In this document: positions 24,065 through 34,090 of the stretch, in pieces
Layout of the letters: every line of letters begins with the position of its first letter
How positions within the stretch are numbered: position 1 is the stretch's first letter
Assembly (NCBI RefSeq): GCF_019970065.1
Contig: NZ_JAHXYH010000003.1
Location: forward strand, 372,001-436,000
Source of the DNA: Chryseobacterium sp. OSA05B
GTDB lineage: Bacteria > Bacteroidota > Bacteroidia > Flavobacteriales > Weeksellaceae
DNA: 64,000 nt
Direction of reading: 5' to 3'
The notes under the pieces: model-generated
Seen by the model: the letters and a program-made list of their open reading frames with translations, nothing else
Database searches by the model: none
What the model was told of the DNA's origin: nothing
Position numbers and translations under genes: made by a program

Positions 24065-25966
24065 TTATTTTTTGATAAACTGATACACTTTTTCATCAAG
24101 TTTTAAGAAATAAAAACCTGCAGAAAGATTCTGAAGAGAAATATTCTTCTTGTTTCTGAACGGATCTTTTTCAGTATAAATCACTTTTCCTGAAACGTCC
24201 AGTACCTGAGCCATCATAATATCCTGAGTTTCTCCGCTTACAAAAAGATCGTCATGAACCGGGTTCGGATATATTTTAAACTCTTTATTTGAAGTGATAA
24301 GATCAGTCGTAGATAAAGTTCCTCCAAGATTCTGGCAGTAGTTGATAGCATAAGAATCCCATTCACTTAAAGTAAATGTGCTTGTCGGTTGGTTGACTGT
24401 AATTTTTCTGTAAAGAGAAACATTACCGTTCGCATTTGCTGTACTTTTCACACCGATTCCATCTACAGTACCAAAACCCTTATAGGCCAATTCCACATAT
24501 TGACTCCCTGTATACGTCATGGGAGTAGAAGCCGTAACAAATTTAGCCTGTGAATTGGTATAACACGTGAATGCGGCATTGGGGTTTAAAACTACAAATG
24601 TTTCATTATTGGCAATTTTACCTTCAAGCTGAAAACTATTTGAGAAATAATAACTGGTTCCACTGTAAAACTGAATATTTAAATTGTAATTATTCAGATT
24701 AACTTCATGTCCGGTTTTATTGGTAATTTCTATCGCTTTATTATTGCCACTTCCTTCAATATATTTGGTAATCATTAAATCTTTAGCAAAACCATCTGAA
24801 GCAATCGTGGCCGAGGTTGCGACGTTACTCATTGGAGATTCCAAATATCCTTTATCATAAGATTTTACCGTAAAAGTATACGTTGTTGATGGAGTCAGCC
24901 TATCAATGGAGATACTGGTACTTTTAGTAGTAGCAATAGGCGTTGCAGCACCATTCATATAAATTTTGTATCCTAAAACATCCGTATCTGTACTTGGCGT
25001 CCAGCTTAAATTGACAAAATTGGCATTTTGTTGAACTACTGACAGATTTGTTGGAGCAGAAGGTGCCGTTGTATCAGGAGTTTCAGACCAGATTAAATCA
25101 ACCCAACCCGGATTATCAATAAATGGATTTCTATTTTTCTGAATACTATATACCGTATTATTTCTGTCTATTTCTCTTTGTGAAACAGGGTCCAAAGCAT
25201 TCCACTGCTTTAACATCGTAATATAAGCAGGCTCAAAAGCACGTTCTTCCGTTCCATCCAACTGGGATTCGTCATTGGCCGGAGTGGTTCCTGCATTATG
25301 ATTGAAGCCGTTCAGTTTTCCTTCATATCTTACGGCAAAATACAGCAATGCTCTGGCAACATCTCCTTTAAATTCATTGATTGGTTCATAAACACGTCCT
25401 GTATAAGCTAAACCCGGAGTTGCATCGTTTCCAATTTTTGAACCATTAGTAAAACTATGATAAATTGTCGATCCCACTACACCATAAGGATAATTGGATC
25501 TTCTCTGATTGATCCAGGCATCAACTGGTACAATGTAAAACAAATCGGAATACATAGGATAATTACCGATATCCCCCGTACTGAATGTACTTTGCGGAAT
25601 CATATGCTCACGGTTCCACGCAATTCCTTCTCCTGTAATAGAACCTGATCCTTGCAATTGTGTGGAGTTGTACTCATATGCATCTGCTCCACCTGGGATT
25701 TCTGAGTAAATATCTAATAATATATAGTTTCCATTGGAAGGATTATTCGTGTTATTATGATCGTAATAAACATCTAAATCTGTCTGTTTATAATATTCCT
25801 GCAAGTCACCATAGTGCCAGTTGACATTCTTTTCAGCAATAATATCATGCAACTTAGACTTCAGTGCATAGCCTGTAAGTCCCACTGCTCCGTCATAATA
25901 GCCCGCCGGAATCTGGGCGGAAACCAATGAGGAGATTAAAATAATAGGTAGTAGAAGTTTTTTCAT
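24065..25966 (-). CDS. Secreted endonuclease I family nuclease with FN3, lamin-tail-like and T9SS domains
   Basis: 633 residues. Sec signal (1-17). Endonuclease I domain about 20-290, with the catalytic His in GEGIAWNREHMIPQS and YFAVRYEGKL. Fibronectin type III domain about 300-390 (APSAPTNLSVVQQNANFVNLSW). A lamin-tail-like domain about 395-540 (DLMITKYIEGSGNNKAIEI, NETFVVLNPNA). A type A T9SS sorting tail about 562-633 beginning KIYPNPVHDDLFV. Likely an extracellular DNA/RNA-degrading enzyme. Single gene. Confidence 0.93.
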   Translation of the reverse strand: MKKLLLPIILISSLVSAQIPAGYYDGAVGLTGYALKSKLHDIIAEKNVNWHYGDLQEYYKQTDLDVYYDHNNTNNPSNGNYILLDIYSEIPGGADAYEYNSTQLQGSGSITGEGIAWNREHMIPQSTFSTGDIGNYPMYSDLFYIVPVDAWINQRRSNYPYGVVGSTIYHSFTNGSKIGNDATPGLAYTGRVYEPINEFKGDVARALLYFAVRYEGKLNGFNHNAGTTPANDESQLDGTEERAFEPAYITMLKQWNALDPVSQREIDRNNTVYSIQKNRNPFIDNPGWVDLIWSETPDTTAPSAPTNLSVVQQNANFVNLSWTPSTDTDVLGYKIYMNGAATPIATTKSTSISIDRLTPSTTYTFTVKSYDKGYLESPMSNVATSATIASDGFAKDLMITKYIEGSGNNKAIEITNKTGHEVNLNNYNLNIQFYSGTSYYFSNSFQLEGKIANNETFVVLNPNAAFTCYTNSQAKFVTASTPMTYTGSQYVELAYKGFGTVDGIGVKSTANANGNVSLYRKITVNQPTSTFTLSEWDSYAINYCQNLGGTLSTTDLITSNKEFKIYPNPVHDDLFVSGETQDIMMAQVLDVSGKVIYTEKDPFRNKKNISLQNLSAGFYFLKLDEKVYQFIKK

Positions 25967-26109
25967 TCCTTAAAAATTGGGTGGCTAAAATAGTAAATTA
26001 AAACACTTAAAGTTCTGAAAAATTTATTAAAAAATCATTAATTATGAAAATATAAAAAATTGATTATTAAAATATTGCGTATACAATGCTATGAGCTAAA
26101 TAATTATTT

Positions 26110-26138
26110 TTGGCTTTCCGTCAATTTAATTATCTTTG
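26110..26138 (+). promoter_or_regulatory. Promoter of acyl-CoA dehydrogenase gene
   Basis: -33 TTG (26110-26112), 18 bp spacer, -7 TATCTTTG (26131-26138): a complete Bacteroidota-type promoter 21 bp before the ATG. Confidence 0.6.
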
Positions 26139-26159
26139 GGAACTAACTATTTTATCTAT

Positions 26160-27299
26160 ATGAACACAGAGACTATTGACAACATTAAAATGATAGCGGA
26201 AACAGCAAGAGAATTTGCTGAGAAAAATATCAGACCGAATATTATGGAGTGGGACGAGAGCCAAACATTTCCAAAAGACTTATTTCACCAGTTAGGAGAA
26301 ATGGGATTTATGGGGATCGTAGTTCCTGAGCAGTACGGAGGTTCCGGTCTGGGTTATCATGAATATGTTACCATTCTGGATGAAATCTCTCAGGTAGACC
26401 CATCTATCGGTCTTTCTGTAGCGGCACACAATTCACTTTGTACCAATCATATCTATGAATTCGGAAATGAGGAGCAGAGACACAGATGGCTTCCACAGCT
26501 TGCTTCAGGAAAAGTAATTGGCGCATGGGGACTTACAGAGCACAATACAGGTTCTGATTCAGGAGGTATGTCTACAACTGCTGTAAAAGACGGTGATGAC
26601 TGGATCATCAACGGAGCTAAAAACTTCATCACTCACGCCATTTCAGGAGATATTGCCGTAGTAATGACAAGAACAGGTGAAATAGGAGCTAAAAACAACT
26701 CTACCGCTTTTGTTTTGGAAAAAGGAATGCCGGGTTTCACTTCAGGAAAGAAAGAAAATAAACTGGGAATGCGTGCTTCCGAAACAGCTGAACTTATTTT
26801 TGACAGCGTTCGTGTACCGGATTCACACCGTTTAGGAGAAGTAGGTGAAGGTTTCAAGCAGGCTATGAAAATCCTGGATGGTGGTAGAATTTCTATCGCT
26901 GCTTTAAGTTTAGGAACAGCAAGAGGTGCTTACAAAGCCGCTTTAAAATATGCTAAAGAAAGACATCAGTTTGGAAAAGCTATCGCTGAATTCCAAGCTA
27001 TCAACTTTATGCTTGCTGATATGGCCACAGAAATTGATGCTGCTGAACTTCTGATCCAAAGAGCATCAACATTGAAAAATGCCAAGCAAAAAATGACCAA
27101 AGAAGGAGCAATGGCTAAATTGTATGCTTCTGAGGCTTGTGTAAGAATTTCCAACAATGCCGTTCAGATCTTCGGAGGTTACGGATATACAAAGGACTTC
27201 CCTGCTGAGAAATTCTACAGAGATTCTAAATTATGTACCATCGGTGAAGGAACTTCAGAAATCCAGAGAATGGTAATCGGAAGAGATATTACAAAATAA
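26160..27299 (+). CDS. Acyl-CoA dehydrogenase
   Basis: FAD-dependent alpha,beta-dehydrogenation of acyl-CoA in fatty-acid or branched-chain amino-acid breakdown. 379 residues from ATG 26160; an earlier in-frame codon at 26136 falls inside the -7 box. N-terminal helical, middle beta and C-terminal helical domains are all present: WGLTEHNTGSDSGGM, KNFITHAISGDIAVV, RHQFGKAIAEFQAINFMLADM, and the C-terminal QIFGGYGYTKDFPAEKFYRDSK with GTSEIQRM. Substrate chain length is not predictable. Single gene with a strong terminator. Confidence 0.95.
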   Translation: MNTETIDNIKMIAETAREFAEKNIRPNIMEWDESQTFPKDLFHQLGEMGFMGIVVPEQYGGSGLGYHEYVTILDEISQVDPSIGLSVAAHNSLCTNHIYEFGNEEQRHRWLPQLASGKVIGAWGLTEHNTGSDSGGMSTTAVKDGDDWIINGAKNFITHAISGDIAVVMTRTGEIGAKNNSTAFVLEKGMPGFTSGKKENKLGMRASETAELIFDSVRVPDSHRLGEVGEGFKQAMKILDGGRISIAALSLGTARGAYKAALKYAKERHQFGKAIAEFQAINFMLADMATEIDAAELLIQRASTLKNAKQKMTKEGAMAKLYASEACVRISNNAVQIFGGYGYTKDFPAEKFYRDSKLCTIGEGTSEIQRMVIGRDITK

Positions 27300-27359
27300 G
27301 TGACCATTTTTCAAATTCTGACTTCAAAATCAGATTGAGAATTATTTCATTCATAAACC

Positions 27360-27393
27360 AATAGCATACGTATTTTGCGTATGCTATTTTCTT
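27360..27393 (+). terminator. Terminator of acyl-CoA dehydrogenase gene
   Basis: AATAGCATACG / CGTATGCTATT, an 11-bp perfect stem with a 7-nt loop and then a T-rich run. Confidence 0.88.
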
Positions 27394-27474
27394 TTTATGA
27401 GATAATATATTTTTCACAATATTCAATGTATTACATAATATTTTAAATGAATACTCTAAATTTTTCTTAAATAA

Positions 27475-27509
27475 TTTTGTTTTTCGTAACATAAAAATTA
27501 TTAGCTTTG
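27475..27509 (+). promoter_or_regulatory. Promoter of metalloprotease gene 1
   Basis: -33 TTTTG (27475-27479), 22 bp spacer, -7 TAGCTTTG (27502-27509), 30 bp before the ATG. Confidence 0.5.
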
Positions 27510-27538
27510 ATATTCCACAACCAAAACAAATAATTAAT

Positions 27539-30466
27539 ATGAAAAAACAATTATCCATGATTGGAATGCTTCTGATTACAGGCATTTCTTTCGCGCAGAC
27601 TGACCGTCTCTGGAGTGAAGGTTCAAAAAAAGCACCTTCAGACATCTTTGAAAACAAAACCCAAATCATTAATCCGAAGATTTACAGCTTGGATTTCGCC
27701 GGATTAAAGAATGCACTGGCCAAAGCTCCCAAAAGATTGGCTGCGGGAGAAAAATCAGAAACCATCATTTCTTTTCCCAATTCCGAAGGGAAGATGGAAA
27801 ATTTTAAAGTAAGGGAAAATTCAAACTTCGACCCTCAGCTTGCCGCGAAATATCCGGATATCAAATCTTATGTAGGCGAAGGCCTCAACGATCCTAACTC
27901 AACAGTTTATTTCAGTATTTCTTCACTCGGACTTTCTTCCATGGAGATTTATGGTGACAAATCTGCTGTTTTCATTGAACCCTACGCTAAAGATCTTTCT
28001 TCTTATGTAGTGTATAGAAAATCAGACAAAAAAGACAACCTCAACAAATTCGAATGTACCGTTATTGATGTCGCTCAAAAAGGAGTATCCAACACCAATA
28101 TCGCGGCAAGACCTAACGCAGATGATGCCAAGCTGAGAACATTCAGACTGGCGCTTTCCACTACCGGGGAATACACGGTATATTTTGGAGGAACCAAAGC
28201 CAATGCACTGGCAGCTATCAACAACACCATGACACGTGTAAACGGTGTGTTCGAAAAAGACTTTGCCGCAAGAATGGTACTGATCGCTAATAACGATGCC
28301 GTAATCTACACGAATGCTTCCACAGACCCTTATTCTGCCTCTTCAGGAATGAGCAGCTGGAATTCCCAGCTTCAAAGCACTCTGACTTCAGTAATTGGTG
28401 AAGCCAACTATGACATCGGACACTTATTCGGAGCTTCCGGAGGTGGCGGAAATGCAGGATGTATAGGATGTGTATGCACAAACGGCTCAAAAGGAAGCGG
28501 ATACACCTCTCCGGCAGATGCCATTCCTTCAGGAGACAATTTCGATATTGATTATGTAGCCCACGAAATGGGACATCAATTTGGTGGAAATCACACCTTC
28601 TCTCATGGAAATGAAGGTACTGGTGTCAATATGGAACCGGGTTCAGGATCAACTATCATGGGATATGCAGGAATTACCGGCCAGGATGTTCAGCCTCATT
28701 CAGATGCTTTCTTCCATGCGGTAAGTATCCAGCAGATTACCAATAATATTAAAGCTAAAACATGTCCGGTAAGCACTTCTACAGGAAATGCAATTCCTAC
28801 CGCTAGCGCCGGCCTTGATTATACCATTCCGAAAGGAACACCATTTATGCTGACAGGAACAGGAACCGATGCGAACGGAGATTCATTAACCTATATCTGG
28901 GAACAGATGGATAATGCTTCCTCGTCACAGACGGGAGCCAGCTCTGCAGCGAGTGCCACAAAAGCAACAGGTCCTACTTTCAGATCATGGACTCCGACAA
29001 CGTCCCCTGTAAGATATTTTCCTAGAATGGCTTCCATTTTAACGGGAGGAACCACTACTGCAGGATCTGAGATCACAGTGGAAGCTTTATCCAACGTAGC
29101 CAGATCATTAAACTTCAGATTTACCGTTCGTGACAACAGAGCCGGAGGTTCAGGAAACAATTCTGACGATGCACTGGTGACGGTAAACGCAACGGCAGGA
29201 CCATTCAGTGTATCTTCTCAAAACTCAGCAATAGCTTATGTGGGGGGAAGTTCACAGACGGTTACCTGGAACGTAGCAGGAACAACAGCTAATAACGTCA
29301 ATGCTGCCAATGTAGACATCCTTTGGTCCACAGACAGCGGAAATACATGGACTACCCTTCTTGCCGGAACTCCTAATGACGGATCCCAGGCGGTAACCAT
29401 TCCGAATTCATCCACTACAACAGGAAGAATTATGGTAAAAGGCTCCAATCATATCTTCTTTGATGTGAACAATGCCAATATTACCGTTAATGCAGGTTCA
29501 GGTACAGATACCGTGGCTCCTACAGCTCCTACCCTTACTGCTTCCGGAACAACAGCTACTACTACCAACCTTTCCTGGAGTGGTGCTACCGACAATGTAG
29601 GCGTTACAGGATATGATGTCTATATGAACGGATCTGTGATCGGCAATACAGCTTCTACTACTTATACGGTAACAAGTTTAACACCTGCAACTACTTACAG
29701 CTTCACCGTTAAATCTAAAGATGCGGCAGGAAATGTATCTCCTTCCAGCAATACGGTAAACGTTACAACACTTACCGGAGGAACTGTAACGTACTGTTCA
29801 TCTTCTGCAAACAATACCGCAGACGAAAGAATCGGAAACGTGAAATTCGGAACCATCAACAATACTTCAACGGGTACTGCAGGATACGAAAACTTCACTT
29901 CAGTTTCTACCAACGTAACAAGAGGAAGCGCATACACCATCTCAATAACTCCAACTTGGACTTCAACGGTTTACAGCGAGGCTTACGCAGTATATATCGA
30001 TTATAACGGCGACGGCGACTTTATAGACAGTGGAGAATTAGCCTGGACTAAAGCAGGCTCTACTACAACTCCGGTAACGGGAAGTATTACTATCCCTGCT
30101 ACTGCAACCGTTGGCTCTACAAGAATGAGAGTAATGATGCAGTACAACTCCGTTCCGACATCTTCATGTGGTTCATATACTTATGGCCAGGTTGAAGATT
30201 ATACCCTTAATATCGTTTCTTCAGGCAGAGGAGAACTTTCTGACACCAAAGATTTAATCGCTGGATTCAGAGTTTATCCAAACCCTGTAAAAGATATATT
30301 ATACATTTCAAACACGGAATCTGAAGATTATAAGATCTTCGATATGGGTGGAAAACTAATCAATTCAGGAAAACTAGAAAGAGGCAGTGTGAATGTAAGC
30401 GGACTTATCAAAGGAGCTTATATGATCCAGATTGGAGACCATGCCAAGAGATTTATTAAAAACTAA
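27539..30466 (+). CDS. Secreted reprolysin-like metalloprotease with FN3, GEVED and T9SS domains
   Basis: 975 residues. Signal peptide (1-19, ending ISFAQ). Propeptide-like region to about 200. Zinc-metalloprotease domain about 205-410 with HEMGHQFGGNH (first His342), the metzincin HExxHxxGxxH motif. A PKD/cadherin-like stretch about 420-650. FN3 domain about 655-745. GEVED domain about 755-890 (IDYNGDGDFIDSGELAW, RMRVMMQYNS). T9SS sorting tail from about 905 (FRVYPNPVKDILYI). It is an extracellular protease. Its next-door paralogue lacks the FN3-GEVED part. Confidence 0.94.
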   Translation: MKKQLSMIGMLLITGISFAQTDRLWSEGSKKAPSDIFENKTQIINPKIYSLDFAGLKNALAKAPKRLAAGEKSETIISFPNSEGKMENFKVRENSNFDPQLAAKYPDIKSYVGEGLNDPNSTVYFSISSLGLSSMEIYGDKSAVFIEPYAKDLSSYVVYRKSDKKDNLNKFECTVIDVAQKGVSNTNIAARPNADDAKLRTFRLALSTTGEYTVYFGGTKANALAAINNTMTRVNGVFEKDFAARMVLIANNDAVIYTNASTDPYSASSGMSSWNSQLQSTLTSVIGEANYDIGHLFGASGGGGNAGCIGCVCTNGSKGSGYTSPADAIPSGDNFDIDYVAHEMGHQFGGNHTFSHGNEGTGVNMEPGSGSTIMGYAGITGQDVQPHSDAFFHAVSIQQITNNIKAKTCPVSTSTGNAIPTASAGLDYTIPKGTPFMLTGTGTDANGDSLTYIWEQMDNASSSQTGASSAASATKATGPTFRSWTPTTSPVRYFPRMASILTGGTTTAGSEITVEALSNVARSLNFRFTVRDNRAGGSGNNSDDALVTVNATAGPFSVSSQNSAIAYVGGSSQTVTWNVAGTTANNVNAANVDILWSTDSGNTWTTLLAGTPNDGSQAVTIPNSSTTTGRIMVKGSNHIFFDVNNANITVNAGSGTDTVAPTAPTLTASGTTATTTNLSWSGATDNVGVTGYDVYMNGSVIGNTASTTYTVTSLTPATTYSFTVKSKDAAGNVSPSSNTVNVTTLTGGTVTYCSSSANNTADERIGNVKFGTINNTSTGTAGYENFTSVSTNVTRGSAYTISITPTWTSTVYSEAYAVYIDYNGDGDFIDSGELAWTKAGSTTTPVTGSITIPATATVGSTRMRVMMQYNSVPTSSCGSYTYGQVEDYTLNIVSSGRGELSDTKDLIAGFRVYPNPVKDILYISNTESEDYKIFDMGGKLINSGKLERGSVNVSGLIKGAYMIQIGDHAKRFIKN

Positions 30467-30487
30467 TAACCCTAGACCTATTTATTC

Positions 30488-30519
30488 AATGCTGCCTCAA
30501 AAGAGGCAGTATTTTTTTT
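30488..30519 (+). terminator. Terminator of metalloprotease gene 1
   Basis: AATGCTGCCTC / GAGGCAGTATT (11 bp, one G-T pair), AAAA loop, then eight T residues. Confidence 0.88.
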
Positions 30520-30656
30520 ACGCTCTATTTCCCTTTCAATTGTATTTTTTTATAACATAATAAAAATTGAATTATTATTTAATGTTAAAAATAAAAACTT
30601 CATTAACGCACGGCTAAAATATTAATAATGAGCGATTTTTGAGGCCAATTATTCAC

Positions 30657-30664
30657 TAGATTTG
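30657..30664 (+). promoter_or_regulatory. -7 box of metalloprotease gene 2
   Basis: TAGATTTG, 26 bp before the ATG, with a TTTTTG about 15 bp upstream that may act as -33 element. Confidence 0.4.
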
Positions 30665-30690
30665 GAGTAAACCAATTTTAAAAACATCAT

Positions 30691-32889
30691 ATGAAAAAAC
30701 AATTATTGATGATCGGGATGCTTATGATTACAGGCATCACCTTCGGACAGACAGATCAATTATGGTCTGCTACTTCTCTTAAAAAATCAGCTGAAGTATT
30801 TGAAAACAAAACAGGGATTGATTCACCAAAGATCTTGAGCCTTGACATTGAAGGATTAAAAAATGCACTTTCCAAAGCTCCAAAAAGATTAGCTGAAGAA
30901 GGAAAAACAGAGACTATCATTTCTTTTCCCAATTCCGAAGGAAAGATGGAAGATTTCAAAGTGACAGAAAATTCAAATTTTGCGCCTGAGCTTGCCGCAA
31001 AATATCCAGATATCAAATCTTATGTAGGACAAAATGTAAAAGATTCAGGTTCCACAGTCTATTTCAGTCTTTCTCCGTTAGGACTATCCTCTATGGAAAT
31101 TTATGGAGACAAATCTGCCATTTTCATTGAGCCCTACACAAAAGATCTTTCAACGTATGTGGTTTACAAAAAATCGGATAAAAAAGAAAGCCTTAGTAAA
31201 TTTGAATGCACCGTTGTAGATGAAGTACAAAAAGCTGCTCCGAATGTCACTGCAAGGCCTAATGCTGATGATGCCAAACTGAGAACTTTCAAATTAGCAT
31301 TATCCTGCCCTGGAGAATATACAGCCTATTTTGGAGGCACAAAAGCTCAGGCTTTAGCAGGTATGAACAACACGATGACCCGGGTAAATGGTATTTTTGA
31401 AAAAGATTTTGCAATCAGAATGGTTCTTATTGCCAATAATGATGCTGTTATTTACACTAATGCATCCACAGACCCCTATTCCAGCGCTGCCAATAAAGAC
31501 AATTGGAATAGTGAACTTGCATCTACACTCTCCTCAGTATTAGGAGTAGCTAATTATGATATAGGTCATTTTTTCGGAGCGTCAGGAGGAGGAGGAGATG
31601 CGGGCTGTCTCGGCTGTGTCTGTAGCACAGATAGCTCAAAAGGAAGTGCCTACACATCACCAGTAGACGGTATCCCTGCAGGTGATAATTTTGACATTGA
31701 TTTTGTCGCTCATGAAATAGGCCATCAGTTCGGTGGAAATCACACGTTTTCACATACAAATACAGGAGAAGCCGTAAATGTGGAACCGGGCTCAGGATCT
31801 ACCATTATGAGCTACGCTGGAATTACAGCCCAAGATGTCCAGCCTCATGCCGATTCTTTCTTCCACGCGATAAGTATACAACAAATTACCAATAATATTA
31901 AAGCTAAAACATGTCCGGTAAGCACTTCTACAGGAAACACAATTCCTACAGCTAACGCAGGAATAGATTACACCATTCCAAAAGGAACACCATTCATGTT
32001 AACAGGAACAGGAACAGATGCAGATGGAGATTCTCTAACCTATATTTGGGAACAAATGGATATAGCTCCAACTACACAGAGAGGAGCAAGTTCTGCAGCA
32101 AACGCGACAAAAACGACGGGTCCTACTTTCAGATCATGGACTCCAACGACTACCCCTCTACGATATTTCCCTAGAATGGCCTCTATATTAGCTGGAGCTA
32201 CTACTACTGCAGGTTCAGAGATTACAGTAGAATCCTTATCTAATGTATCAAGATCATTAAATTTCAGATTTACAGTTCGTGACAACAGAGCCGGAGGCTC
32301 GGGAAACAATTCCGATGATGCAAAAATTACAGTAAACAAAACTGCCGGGCCGTTCACTATTTCTTCCCAAAACTCAGCAGCCACCTATACTGGCGGAAGT
32401 TCTCAAACGGTAAGCTGGAATGTGGCAGGAACAACAGCCAATGGAGTGAATGCTGCCAATGTAGATATCCTCTGGTCAACAGACAGCGGAAACACATGGA
32501 CTACTCTGCTTGCTGCAACGCCAAATGATGGGTCTCAGGCTGTAACAATTCCTAATTCAGCCACTACAACGGGGAGAATTATGGTAAAAGGTTCCAATCA
32601 TATTTTCTTTGATATCAACAACGCGAACATTAAAGTGAATGCAAGTGCCGGAAAAGCAATTCAGGAAACTAAAGAGGTACTTACTGATGTTAAAGTATAT
32701 CCTAATCCTGTAAAAGATGTTCTGAATATTTCCAACACTACGTCTGAAGATTATAAAATCTTTGATATGACCGGAAAGCTTATCCTTTCAGGGAAACTTG
32801 AAAGAGGCAGCGTGAATGTAAGCGAACTGACTCAAGGGGCTTATGTGATTCAGGTTGGAGAAACTGTGAAAAGATTTATAAAAGATTAA
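30691..32889 (+). CDS. Secreted reprolysin-like metalloprotease, shorter tandem paralogue
   Basis: 732 residues, colinear with the upstream protease over residues 1-650 and again over the T9SS tail. The FN3 and GEVED domains are absent. Zinc motif HEIGHQFGGNH (first His341). Tail KVYPNPVKDVLNI...RFIKD. The two genes are a tandem duplication with many silent differences, but a 53-bp stretch (28736-28788 and 31885-31937) is identical, which suggests local gene conversion. Each copy has its own promoter and terminator. Confidence 0.94.
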   Translation: MKKQLLMIGMLMITGITFGQTDQLWSATSLKKSAEVFENKTGIDSPKILSLDIEGLKNALSKAPKRLAEEGKTETIISFPNSEGKMEDFKVTENSNFAPELAAKYPDIKSYVGQNVKDSGSTVYFSLSPLGLSSMEIYGDKSAIFIEPYTKDLSTYVVYKKSDKKESLSKFECTVVDEVQKAAPNVTARPNADDAKLRTFKLALSCPGEYTAYFGGTKAQALAGMNNTMTRVNGIFEKDFAIRMVLIANNDAVIYTNASTDPYSSAANKDNWNSELASTLSSVLGVANYDIGHFFGASGGGGDAGCLGCVCSTDSSKGSAYTSPVDGIPAGDNFDIDFVAHEIGHQFGGNHTFSHTNTGEAVNVEPGSGSTIMSYAGITAQDVQPHADSFFHAISIQQITNNIKAKTCPVSTSTGNTIPTANAGIDYTIPKGTPFMLTGTGTDADGDSLTYIWEQMDIAPTTQRGASSAANATKTTGPTFRSWTPTTTPLRYFPRMASILAGATTTAGSEITVESLSNVSRSLNFRFTVRDNRAGGSGNNSDDAKITVNKTAGPFTISSQNSAATYTGGSSQTVSWNVAGTTANGVNAANVDILWSTDSGNTWTTLLAATPNDGSQAVTIPNSATTTGRIMVKGSNHIFFDINNANIKVNASAGKAIQETKEVLTDVKVYPNPVKDVLNISNTTSEDYKIFDMTGKLILSGKLERGSVNVSELTQGAYVIQVGETVKRFIKD

Positions 32890-32909
32890 CACCACTCTAA
32901 TATAATGTC

Positions 32910-32940
32910 AAAGGCCGTTCAGTAATGAGCGGTCTTTTTT
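32910..32940 (+). terminator. Terminator of metalloprotease gene 2
   Basis: AAAGGCCG / CGGTCTTT (8 bp, one G-T pair), followed by a run of T residues. Confidence 0.8.
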
Positions 32941-33364
32941 CATGAATGATAAATGATCATTGATGAATGATATCATTTCATCTTCCGATTCATGAAGTAT
33001 CAACAGATAGATAATTATTGTTAAAAAAGAATCAATTAACAAATTTCATGTATCAATAATATTTTATTTTAAAAATATTCACCACAATTTGATTTTTTGA
33101 TTTAAATTTATCCCGCAAAATCATTCTCTTGTTGTACCGCCGAACCCGCTTTATAAAAGTAAGTTCTGAAACTGAATTTTCTGCAGGTATTGGACCTTCC
33201 ATTTCTGACAGTTATTATAAAATTCGATAAGGCAGCTTTTCAAGTTGTATTTTCGAAAACCAGTAATTTTCACCTTCCAACGTCGGCCTTTGATAACTAT
33301 TTTGACCACAGGAAGGATCAACATTACAATTATTCAAAAAACTAAAACCATTAAAACTTTTATT
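32941..33364. other. Intergenic region upstream of TNT lipoprotein gene
   Basis: 424 bp without a convincing gene. 32942-32980 holds short 'atgaatgataaatgat' repeats, including the 12-bp palindrome AATGATATCATT at 32966-32977. A possible weak promoter (cctttg...actattttg) lies near 33289-33305. An in-frame stretch upstream of ATG 33365 has no signal peptide and is not counted as coding. Confidence 0.35.
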
Positions 33365-34081
33365 ATGAAACACTTATTTAAGTACATTTTCTTTTTTGCA
33401 ATTGCTTCTTTTTCAATTGCCTGTAGCTCCGATAACGATGAAGAGATCATCATTGATCCGGGAGCCGTTACGCATGTATTTTATAAAAATGCAGATGAGT
33501 TTGCTTTGACTTATGATGCAGCCGGAACTGTAACCCCAGCCATCAGAAATCAGGCCTTTGATCTGTACAAGCTTGGTAAATGGACCGAACTGGAAGCGCT
33601 TTTTAATGCCAATAATCTGAATGGTGGCTGGCCGCCTGCTAACGGCGGATATAATATCTACGATGATGTTCCTTTCCTGGCCGGGCAAAAATTCGACAGA
33701 TACAGTGGCGCTGTCGGCAACTATGACGGAAACGGAATTCCTACTTTGGGAGGCAGTTTTACCAGTCCTATCATCAACGGGTATGTTTATACTTTTACGC
33801 AAAGAGCATTAAATCAGCCTGAAAACAAATATGATTTCTATTATGAAATAGATGTTCTGAATAATTTACTGCCTTTCAAATCTCAGGTAGCAGATGTGAT
33901 TCCATGGTTTAATCAAGCTGGAGGCGGCAAACAGACCATGTGGAAAATTCCGATCGATATCACCACGGGTTATCAGAAAACCTGGAACAAACTTGCCCAG
34001 GAAGGATACATAAAAATTACAATCAAAAGAAGTCCAAGCGGAAAATATAATAACTTAGCAGGTACAGTAATCCAGCAATAA
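33365..34081 (+). CDS. Lipoprotein with C-terminal TNT (NAD glycohydrolase toxin-like) domain
   Basis: 238 residues. A signal peptide ends in the lipobox SFSIAC (Cys20), followed by an acidic linker (SSDNDEEIIIDPG). Residues about 85-220 match the TNT domain of tuberculosis necrotizing toxin: GWPPANGG (88-95), the Arg of KFDRYSG (Arg112), a strand-rich middle, VADVIPWFNQAGGGKQ (Gln190) and AQEGYIKI. TNT enzymes hydrolyse NAD. The histidine expected in the YH.Y segment appears to be Asp here (KYDFYYE), so activity needs proof. The start is ATG 33365. A zinc-ribbon gene follows after 9 bp. Confidence 0.8.
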   Translation: MKHLFKYIFFFAIASFSIACSSDNDEEIIIDPGAVTHVFYKNADEFALTYDAAGTVTPAIRNQAFDLYKLGKWTELEALFNANNLNGGWPPANGGYNIYDDVPFLAGQKFDRYSGAVGNYDGNGIPTLGGSFTSPIINGYVYTFTQRALNQPENKYDFYYEIDVLNNLLPFKSQVADVIPWFNQAGGGKQTMWKIPIDITTGYQKTWNKLAQEGYIKITIKRSPSGKYNNLAGTVIQQ

Positions 34082-34090
34082 ATAAATTAC

